Positions 7,500 to 12,080 of a stretch of 12,080 bases of DNA are shown here, piece after piece. Numbering within the stretch: position 1 is the first letter of the stretch; every line of letters starts with the position of its first letter. The notes beneath the pieces are model-generated. The model was not told the DNA's origin. It did not search any database and saw only the letters and a list, made by a program, of their open reading frames with translations. Origin of the DNA: Burkholderiales bacterium (lineage in GTDB: Bacteria; Pseudomonadota; Gammaproteobacteria; Burkholderiales; SG8-39); assembly GCA_919902965.1 (NCBI GenBank), contig CAKKSJ010000384.1:1-12080 (forward strand), in the 5' to 3' direction. The position numbers and the translations under genes were made by a program.

Positions 7500-8030
7500 C
7501 TAGCTCCTGCCGAATTGGCGGCGCCCGCCCATCTCCCGGCCATGCTTCCGACCGGAACGTGGCTTCAGCACTTCGTCGGCGACTTTCTGCTGCTCGGGTG
7601 ACAGCGCCGCGTAAAGGGGCTTTACCACAACCAGGTACTGGTTGATTTTCGTCACTGCCTCGGCTTGCCGGGACTGCGCATTTTCGAGGCGCTCGATCAT
7701 ATTGGGCCTTTGGCCCTGCGTGCGCGCGCGCGCGCCGTCCTGCCTCGCTTTGAACCTTTGCTCCCGCTCCTGCGCATTCTTGCGCACGAAACTGGCGTAG
7801 GCCTCCCACTGCGATTGTTGCGCCGCTGAAATTTTCAGCGCGGTTTTTGTATAGGCCAGGCGCGCTTCGACGCGTTCGGTGGGCCGGGAGAAAGGACGTT
7901 CGGCAAATCGGTTTTCCAGACGCGATGCCGGCCGGGAATCTGCGTTCGGCGTGGTTTGGGCCACTGCCGCTGTAGCGGCAAACGCAGCGAGGCAAACGGA
8001 AACCAAGGTGGAACTGAACAGCTTGTTCAT
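7500..8030 (-). CDS. Spy/CpxP-like periplasmic protein
   Basis: This 176-residue protein has a clear Sec signal peptide, MNKLF then a hydrophobic stretch ending AAVAQ, with cleavage likely after A24. The mature part is highly charged and mostly helical. It carries two LTxxQ-like motifs, ISAAQQ (67-72) and LSPEQQ (143-148), as in the Spy/CpxP chaperone and metal-sensing family. The C-terminus is a basic, Gly/Arg-rich tail (RSGRKHGREMGGRRQ). The start at 8030 is chosen over the in-frame ATG four codons upstream because GGAGGT sits four bases before it and the shorter start gives a normal signal peptide. It probably acts in periplasmic stress or protein quality control. It is the last gene of a three-gene envelope cluster. 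No Cpx or heavy-metal regulator is nearby. Confidence 0.8.
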   Translation of the reverse strand: MNKLFSSTLVSVCLAAFAATAAVAQTTPNADSRPASRLENRFAERPFSRPTERVEARLAYTKTALKISAAQQSQWEAYASFVRKNAQEREQRFKARQDGARARTQGQRPNMIERLENAQSRQAEAVTKINQYLVVVKPLYAALSPEQQKVADEVLKPRSGRKHGREMGGRRQFGRS

Positions 8031-8084
8031 GCATACCTCCATAGTTGACGAAAAAAAATGGCTGGGTGATTCAAATTTTCTACC

Positions 8085-8249
8085 TCAGTGAAGCTGGCGC
8101 ACGAATCCGGGTGGCGCATTTGCCGCGACGCGCTGCCATGCGACTGCGCAGGCGGGAACGCTGGGGTAGTAACCTGACGGATTCGCGCAGTAGTACCAAT
8201 ATTGCTGCGCCACTTGCAGCACCGGCCGCGCGGCATCGCTGTGTGATGA
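8085..8249 (-). pseudogene. In-frame remnant: WYYC C-terminal module cut off from the glycine-zipper gene
   Basis: Directly after the TGA at 8250-8252, the same minus-strand frame stays open for 54 sense codons and ends at TGA 8085-8087. It encodes QQYWYYCANPSGYYPSVPAC followed by WQRV. This is clearly related to the C-terminus of the neighbouring 8811-9200 product (SWYYCAASNAYYPYVAEC...WQAV). It contains no ATG, no ribosome site and no signal peptide of its own. It therefore reads best as the C-terminal domain of the glycine-zipper protein, detached by a nonsense codon. A sequencing error at the stop or programmed readthrough are the alternatives. Confidence 0.75.
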
Positions 8250-8792
8250 TCAGCGCGCCACGCCCGGAGGCGGGGGCGGCGGGTAGCCGCGCGGCGGGGG
8301 CGGAGGCGCGTACCTGCTTGCAGCCGGCGGCGTATAGGCCGGCTGCCCCGGGTTTGATGTCATCTGGCCCGCTACCGGAACGCGATCACCCTTGGCATAC
8401 ATGCATTGAATGTAGGCGTTGTCGTAGCGGCTTTGCGAACCATAGCCCGAGGCCTGGCTCGCACCTGCGCCGGCGGCGCTGCCGGCCAATAGACCCACTC
8501 CCGCTCCCACGCCTGCGCCCTGATGTCCGCCCATGGCCGCGCCGGCGAGGGCGCCGATCACGGCGCCTGCGGCGGCGCTTTTCACGCCGCTGTCCAGGGC
8601 CGTTTCATTGGCAGTGGCGCCGCCCGACTGGACCAGCGCGAATTGCCTGCAGTCGGCGTCGTTGGCGCGGAACTGATCGAAATTCCTGCCGCTCCCCGGC
8701 AGCGCCATGACGCTGGGCCCGGTCGGGATGGTCGTGCACGCGGCGGCGCCGAGCAGCGCCAGCAGCGGTGAAAGTCGCAATAAGCTGGACAT
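8250..8792 (-). CDS. Glycine-zipper lipoprotein, possibly truncated at its C-terminus
   Basis: This 180-residue protein starts with a short hydrophobic signal ending GAAAC at C19, an acceptable though not perfect lipobox. A glycine-zipper segment (about 70-110, with repeated small residues such as AVIGALAGAAMGG) can insert into or pack on membrane. DNAYIQCMYAKG (124-135) is a conserved box of this family. The tail is Pro/Tyr-rich and ends with PPPPPPGVAR at a TGA. The frame continues beyond the stop into a WYYC module, so the gene was probably once about 235 codons long. ATG at 8792 is preceded by AAGGAG with a 9-base spacing and lies 18 bases after the upstream gene. An outer-membrane or periplasmic structural role is likely, but the function is unknown. 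Confidence 0.8.
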   Translation of the reverse strand: MSSLLRLSPLLALLGAAACTTIPTGPSVMALPGSGRNFDQFRANDADCRQFALVQSGGATANETALDSGVKSAAAGAVIGALAGAAMGGHQGAGVGAGVGLLAGSAAGAGASQASGYGSQSRYDNAYIQCMYAKGDRVPVAGQMTSNPGQPAYTPPAASRYAPPPPPRGYPPPPPPGVAR

Positions 8793-8810
8793 GAGAACGG
8801 GCTCCTTTGT

Positions 8811-9200
8811 TTAGTGCGATGCGGGTTGCGCCGGCACGGCTTGCCAGCCGGCGGGACATTCCGCTACGTAAGGGTAATAGGCGTTCGAGGCCGCGCAGTA
8901 GTACCAGCTGGCCTGCGCCTGTGACGGGGCCGGCGCTGCCTGCTCGATGTAGACCGGCGGTGCGGCGGGCGTCAGCACCACCGGCGGATAGGCGTACACC
9001 GTCGCGGGATAAGGGTAGTAGGGCGCCGGGTAATAGCGCGGGCCGAAAAGCGGAACGCCCAGGGAAATGCCAAAGCGCACGCCCCCGCCGTGACCATGAC
9101 CACGGCCATGACCGCGGTAATCCGCTATGGCGGCAGTGCTCACCAGCGTGCCGCACAGAATCAGGACCAAAGTCCCCAATGCTTTGGGCAATGTTTTCAT
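8811..9200 (-). CDS. Small secreted His/Gly/Tyr/Pro-rich protein with WYYC module
   Basis: This 129-residue protein has a Sec signal peptide cleaved likely after A26 (STAAIA|DYRG). The mature N-terminus is His/Gly-rich (HGRGHGHGGG), which could bind metal. A Tyr/Pro-rich linker (50-75) follows, then a C-terminal module of about 30 residues with WYYC (99-102), YYPYV and a second Cys at 115 before GWQAV. The two cysteines could pair in the periplasm. Small secreted proteins of this style occur in betaproteobacteria, but I know of no assigned function. It is the first gene of the envelope cluster. AGGAG lies 9-10 bases before the ATG and is partly inside a predicted leader hairpin. Confidence 0.78.
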   Translation of the reverse strand: MKTLPKALGTLVLILCGTLVSTAAIADYRGHGRGHGHGGGVRFGISLGVPLFGPRYYPAPYYPYPATVYAYPPVVLTPAAPPVYIEQAAPAPSQAQASWYYCAASNAYYPYVAECPAGWQAVPAQPASH

Positions 9201-9266
9201 GCTTTACCACTCCTGTCGTTGCACACGAACCCAGATTAACGAGTTCGTGCACCCGCAGTGGTAAGC
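9201..9266 (-). promoter_or_regulatory. Long imperfect hairpin abutting the start codon of the WYYC-protein gene
   Basis: Two nested inverted repeats lie immediately upstream of the ATG. The outer arms 9201-9211 and 9257-9266 pair over 10 bp with one bulge. The inner arms 9220-9230 and 9243-9251 pair over 9 bp with a 2-base bulge, around a 12-base loop. In the minus-strand RNA the 3' outer arm is AGTGGTAAAGC followed directly by AUG, so the last two bases of the AGGAG ribosome site and the whole spacer would be paired. It could control translation, act as a dyad operator, or be a terminator-like remnant of the upstream gene. The pairing is seen directly; the function is inferred. Confidence 0.5.
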
Positions 9267-9344
9267 AATTGTTTCAAGATGTAAGCCGCGTTCCCGCAGC
9301 AGCCTGGAGCGGCCTCAGGTCCGGCGCCGGGAGGGAGCGCTAGC

Positions 9345-10379
9345 TCAGGCGCCGGCGATTTCCTTGCGCACCAGGGCCGCGCCTGCGCCCAGGGCCCTGA
9401 GTTTGCCGCGCGCGACTTCGCGCGACAAGGGCACCATGCCGCAATTGGTGCAGGGATAGAGCTTTTCGGGCGCGACGTACTTCAGCGCCGCGCGCAGGGT
9501 CTGCGCAACTTTTTTCGGCGTCTCGATTTCATCGCTGGCGACATCGATGGCGCCGACCAGGATGTCTTTGCCTCGGAGCAGTTCGATCAGTTCCAGCGGC
9601 ACCCGGGAGTTGGCGCATTCCAGCGATACCTGCTGGATTTTCGATTTGGCCAGCAGCGGAAAGGTGGATTCATACTGGCGCCATTCCGAGCCCAGGGTCT
9701 TTTTCCAGTCGTTGTTGGCCTTGATGCCATAGCCATAGCAGATGTGCACCGCGGTCTTGCATTTGAGCCCGGCGGCGGCGGCCTCCAGCGTTTCTATGCC
9801 CCAGTCGCGCACCTCGTCCATGAACACGTTGAATGCCGGCTCGTCGAACTGGATCACGTCTATGCCCAGGGCCTCGAGTTCGCGCGCCTCGGCGTTCAGC
9901 ACCTTGGCGAACTCGCGCGCGAGCTTCTCGCGGCTTTTGTAATAGCCGTCGTAAAGGGTGTCCACCATGGTCATCGGGCCGGGCAGGGTGAATTTCACCG
10001 GCCTGTCGGTCGCGGCGCGCAGGAATTTGGCGTGCTCGGCAAAAACCGGGCGTGTGCGCGCTACCGGGCCGACCACCATGGGCACATCGGCGTCGTAGCG
10101 GTTGCGGATGCGCACCGTCTTCTTGTTCGCGAAATCGACCCCGTCCAGATTCTCGATCAAAGTGGTGACGAAATGCCGGCGTGTCTGCTCGCCGTCGCCG
10201 ACGATGTCGATGCCGGCCGACTCCTGGTCGCGCAGCACCAGGCGCACCGCATCCTGCATGCCCTCGGTGAGCGCCTCGCCCTCGAGCAGCCAGGGCGCCC
10301 AGAGCTTGTTCGGCTCGGCCAGCCAGGCGGGTTTGGGCAGGCTGCCGACGATGGTGGTTTGCAGTATGGATGGTTTCAC
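9345..10379 (-). CDS. MetE-core-like cobalamin-independent methyltransferase
   Basis: This 344-residue protein corresponds to the C-terminal catalytic barrel of MetE, without the N-terminal half of classical ~750-residue methionine synthase. Zinc ligands expected for the family are visible: H212 and C214 (VHICYG), E254 (SLECAN) and C313 (TNCGM). VGSLPKP at the N-terminus, DGEQTRR and IQFDEPAF are also characteristic. Short 'core' MetE proteins are thought to take the methyl group from donors other than methyltetrahydrofolate polyglutamate, such as methylcorrinoids, so homocysteine methylation is likely but the donor is open. The start is GTG at 10379 with AGGAG six bases upstream; no ATG alternative fits as well. 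It is divergent from the DsbA-family gene. Confidence 0.9.
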   Translation of the reverse strand: MKPSILQTTIVGSLPKPAWLAEPNKLWAPWLLEGEALTEGMQDAVRLVLRDQESAGIDIVGDGEQTRRHFVTTLIENLDGVDFANKKTVRIRNRYDADVPMVVGPVARTRPVFAEHAKFLRAATDRPVKFTLPGPMTMVDTLYDGYYKSREKLAREFAKVLNAEARELEALGIDVIQFDEPAFNVFMDEVRDWGIETLEAAAAGLKCKTAVHICYGYGIKANNDWKKTLGSEWRQYESTFPLLAKSKIQQVSLECANSRVPLELIELLRGKDILVGAIDVASDEIETPKKVAQTLRAALKYVAPEKLYPCTNCGMVPLSREVARGKLRALGAGAALVRKEIAGA

Positions 10380-10387
10380 GATGCGCT

Positions 10388-10403
10388 CCTGAAGCTGTTC
10401 AGG
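10388..10403. promoter_or_regulatory. Perfect 6-bp dyad overlapping the MetE-like ribosome site
   Basis: CCTGAA and TTCAGG flank a 4-base loop (GCTG). In the minus-strand RNA the 3' arm contains the first three bases of the AGGAG ribosome site, so a hairpin here would hinder initiation at the GTG. TACTAT at 10406-10411 on the minus strand is a possible -10 just upstream. If that is real, the dyad covers the transcription start and is more likely an operator. The short length makes chance plausible. Confidence 0.35.
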
Positions 10404-10494
10404 TAATAGTATGCATCAAGTCGGGCCTGCGGAGATCGCCATCGCGGGGCCAAGCCCATTTTAAGATGACGCAATTTCAGACGGAGGAGACGCT

Positions 10495-11100
10495 ATGGGC
10501 AAGACCGTGGATTATTATTTCTCGCCGATTTCACCCTGGACCTACCTGGGCCACGCGCGCTTTGCCGAAATGGCGAAACGCCATGGCGCCGTAGTCAATG
10601 TGAAGCCGACCGATTTCGGCAAGGTGTTTCCGGTCTCGGGCGGCCTGCCGCTGCCCAAGCGCGCCCCGCAGCGCCAGGCCTATCGCTTGGTGGAACTCAA
10701 GCGCTTTAGCGACTACCTCAAGCTGCCGCTCAACTTGCAGCCGAAGTTTTTTCCCGCACCGGCGGATCTGGCGGCGCAAATAATTATCGCCGCGGGCCGG
10801 GCCGGCGGCAGCGAGGCCGCGATGCGGCTGGCGGGCGCCGTGCAGCGCGCCTGCTGGGCGGAGGAGCGCAATATCGCCGATGCCGGTACGCTGGCTGCGC
10901 TTTGCAAAGAGCAGGGCATGGACGCCGCCGCGCTGGCGGCTGCGGCGCAAACAGACGCAGTGAAAGCCGAATACGAGGCCAACACGCAGGAAGCCATCGC
11001 GCGCAATGTGTTCGGTGCGCCCAGCTATGTCATCGACGGCGAGATTTTCTGGGGCCAGGACCGGCTCGAGTTCGTCGAACGCGCGCTGGCCGCCCGATAA
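10495..11100 (+). CDS. 2-hydroxychromene-2-carboxylate isomerase / DsbA-family thiol protein
   Basis: This 201-residue protein has the kappa-GST/DsbA fold of the NahD family. The N-terminal DYYFSPISPWTYLG (6-19) holds the glutathione-contacting serine (S10 or S13) where thiol oxidoreductases have CxxC. The C-terminus carries the family signature NVFGAPSYVIDGEIFWGQDRL. Known members isomerise 2-hydroxychromene-2-carboxylate in naphthalene catabolism using glutathione. No aromatic-degradation genes lie nearby, so a general glutathione-dependent role is as likely. ATG at 10495 follows GGAGGA with a 6-base spacing. It is divergent from the MetE-like gene and converges on the YdcF-like gene, with 6 bases between stops. 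Confidence 0.9.
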   Translation: MGKTVDYYFSPISPWTYLGHARFAEMAKRHGAVVNVKPTDFGKVFPVSGGLPLPKRAPQRQAYRLVELKRFSDYLKLPLNLQPKFFPAPADLAAQIIIAAGRAGGSEAAMRLAGAVQRACWAEERNIADAGTLAALCKEQGMDAAALAAAAQTDAVKAEYEANTQEAIARNVFGAPSYVIDGEIFWGQDRLEFVERALAAR

Positions 11101-11106
11101 GCCGCG

Positions 11107-11724
11107 TCAGTAACGGCCGCCGAGCTGGTAGAAGATGATTTTCGCGAGTTCGAGCAGCACATTGCGCGCGGCGCTCTGGTCTTTCCACCAGGACGACGGG
11201 AACGGATCGTAACTGCTCGCAATCATGCGGATGTCGGCCGCGGGCAGGGCGTCGGAAAAAATCATCCTCGCGCGGCGCAGATGATAAGGGGAAGTCACCA
11301 CCAGCAGCCTGGGCGCGCGTTTGGCGAATACGCTGCGCGCGGCCCGCGCTTCATCCGCGGTGCTGATCAGGTCTTTGCCGAGGCGTTCGATCGCGCTCGC
11401 AGGAACGCCCTTCTTCACCAGCACCTGGCGCATCACGTCCTCCTCGAGCGGAAACGGGATGCCCGCCTCGTCTAGCAGGCGGAGCTGATCTTCGCGTACC
11501 GGCGCGCTGATGTAGATTTTGCGCGCCAGTCCCTGGCGGTAGAGATCCGCCGCCTGGAAGGGGCGCGCATAGCCGCCGCCCAGCACCACGATGGCATCGG
11601 CTTTGCGTGGCTGGTCGGCGACGCTGAGCCAGTCCGCGACGTACACCAGGCCGACGGCTGTGCCGGTAGCCGCGATCAGGAACGCAAGCAGAAGAAACAG
11701 GCCACACTTTTTTGCGCAATGCAT
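11107..11724 (-). CDS. YdcF/DUF218-family membrane-anchored protein
   Basis: This 205-residue protein has one N-terminal transmembrane helix (CGLFLLLAFLIAATGTAVGLV) followed by a DUF218 domain. Its family signatures are KADAIVVLGGG, ISTADEARAA and VVTSPYHLRRA. Family members include YdcF, which binds nucleotide or SAM-like ligands, and SanA/ElyC, linked to envelope and cell-wall integrity, so an envelope role is plausible but unproven. The start is uncertain. I use ATG at 11724; a TTG at 11742 would add six residues. Neither has a strong ribosome site, and the ATG puts a short basic segment directly before the helix. It is divergent from the spermidine-synthase-like gene with 55 bases between starts. 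Confidence 0.85.
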   Translation of the reverse strand: MHCAKKCGLFLLLAFLIAATGTAVGLVYVADWLSVADQPRKADAIVVLGGGYARPFQAADLYRQGLARKIYISAPVREDQLRLLDEAGIPFPLEEDVMRQVLVKKGVPASAIERLGKDLISTADEARAARSVFAKRAPRLLVVTSPYHLRRARMIFSDALPAADIRMIASSYDPFPSSWWKDQSAARNVLLELAKIIFYQLGGRY

Positions 11725-11779
11725 GATAATCAGCCGCTTCAATTTGAATAGTGCGCCAGTTTGCGCATCAGCCGGATAA
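11725..11779. promoter_or_regulatory. Divergent promoter region with two short dyads
   Basis: These 55 bases separate the divergent YdcF-like and spermidine-synthase-like genes. They contain TTCAATTTGAA (11738-11748, 5-bp arms around one base) and TGCGC-N6-GCGCA (11752-11767). Either could be an operator for both genes. No convincing -35/-10 pair is visible, and short dyads are common by chance. Confidence 0.25.
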
Positions 11780-12080
11780 ATGACAAGAGCTAAAAGCGGC
11801 TTGGCCAGCGTCGAGGTAAGCGAGGAAGGCGGCGTGCGCTCCCTGCACCTGGGCGGGGACGCGATCCAGAGCTCGATCCGGCTGTCGCGCCCGGACGAAC
11901 TGGCGCTGGACTACACGCGCGCGATGATGGCCTTCCTGCTGTTCCAGCCGCTGCCGCGGGAGGTGCTCATGATCGGCCTCGGCGGCGGCTCGATGGCGCG
12001 CTACATCCACCAGCGCATGCCGGGAACGCGCACCACGGTGGTCGAGATCAACGCCAAGGTGCTGGCGGCGGCGCGCAGCA
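11780..12080 (+). CDS. Spermidine-synthase-like SAM-dependent transferase (5' part, runs off window)
   Basis: The first 100 codons are present and open to the window's right edge. The ATG at 11780 directly follows an in-frame TAA (11777-11779), so it is the earliest ATG in this frame. The start of the Rossmann domain is clear: EVLMIGLGGGSMARYI (61-76) with the SAM-binding glycines, and an acidic residue E89 in TVVEIN for the ribose. DELALDYTRAMMAFLLF (39-55) matches the family's segment before the SAM site. True spermidine synthases usually read GGGDG at the loop. GGGS here suggests one of the many SpeE-like proteins of uncertain substrate. The ribosome site is weak. Confidence 0.85.
   Translation, partial: MTRAKSGLASVEVSEEGGVRSLHLGGDAIQSSIRLSRPDELALDYTRAMMAFLLFQPLPREVLMIGLGGGSMARYIHQRMPGTRTTVVEINAKVLAAARS

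Noticed and set aside
7722..7735. Seven GC dinucleotide repeats, as a phase-variation tract or Z-DNA element
   Set aside because: It lies inside the Spy-like coding frame (Ala-Arg codons) and is unremarkable in DNA of this composition; dinucleotide slippage is possible but nothing suggests it.
8051..8058. Run of eight A (eight T on the minus strand) between the glycine-zipper and Spy-like genes, as an intrinsic terminator
   Set aside because: No convincing GC stem precedes the T-run in the minus-strand transcript; only a 3-bp pairing is visible.
8027..8236. 69-codon minus-strand frame starting with ATG at 8236, as a separate small gene
   Set aside because: It is in a different frame from the WYYC-encoding segment, has no ribosome site and overlaps the Spy-like start region; the homologous coding frame is the one continuing from the glycine-zipper gene.
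9321..9330. Perfect palindrome CCGGCGCCGG just past the MetE-like stop, as a terminator
   Set aside because: Ten-base GC palindrome with no loop or T-run; expected by chance at this GC content.
1..12080. Defence island, CRISPR array, transposon or phage system
   Set aside because: No repeat-spacer pattern, transposase, integrase, nuclease, toxin-antitoxin or phage structural gene was recognised on either strand.

Overview
The window is GC-rich, densely coded bacterial chromosome with short intergenic gaps. GC-biased third positions leave long open shadow frames opposite most real genes. The protein families fit a Gram-negative, probably a betaproteobacterium (Burkholderiales/Nitrosomonadales-like): Sec and lipoprotein signals, a Spy/CpxP-like periplasmic protein, small secreted proteins with a Tyr/Trp/Cys-rich C-terminal module, a DoeA-like M24 hydrolase, an HCCA-isomerase/DsbA-family protein and a stand-alone MetE-core enzyme. 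This placement is an inference from style and gene content. I see no rRNA, tRNA, CRISPR array, transposase or phage gene.

Region 1 (1-5073, all minus strand) is read right to left. It holds a DoeA/creatinase-like M24 hydrolase, a cytoplasmic gamma-glutamyltransferase-like amidohydrolase whose ATG follows the M24 stop by one base, and, after a 134-bp gap with a GC hairpin and a possible -10 box, a soluble molybdopterin oxidoreductase. Downstream of the last gene lies a perfect 18-bp inverted repeat. The set looks like a small catabolic locus for an amide- or gamma-glutamyl-type compound; the substrate is unknown.

Region 2 (5161-7458, plus strand) is divergent from region 1. It encodes a predicted lipoprotein metallophosphoesterase followed by a class-C-beta-lactamase-fold serine hydrolase.

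Region 3 (7500-9200, minus strand) is an envelope cluster. In transcription order it has a small secreted His/Gly/Tyr/Pro-rich protein with a WYYC C-terminal module, a glycine-zipper lipoprotein, and a Spy/CpxP-like periplasmic protein. The glycine-zipper gene ends at a TGA, but the same frame continues for 54 sense codons and encodes a second copy of the WYYC module. That looks like a nonsense-split gene or, less likely, readthrough. A long imperfect hairpin abuts the first gene's start codon.

Region 4 (9345-12080) holds a MetE-core-like methyltransferase (minus, GTG start), a divergent HCCA isomerase/DsbA-family protein (plus), a YdcF/DUF218 membrane-anchored protein (minus, convergent), and the first 100 codons of a spermidine-synthase-like gene that runs off the right edge (plus).

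Nothing here is clearly a new defence or mobile system. The points most worth a second look are the split glycine-zipper/WYYC gene, the start-proximal hairpin at 9201-9266, the coupled M24-GGT pair with a degenerate metal site, and the perfect inverted repeat at the left edge.
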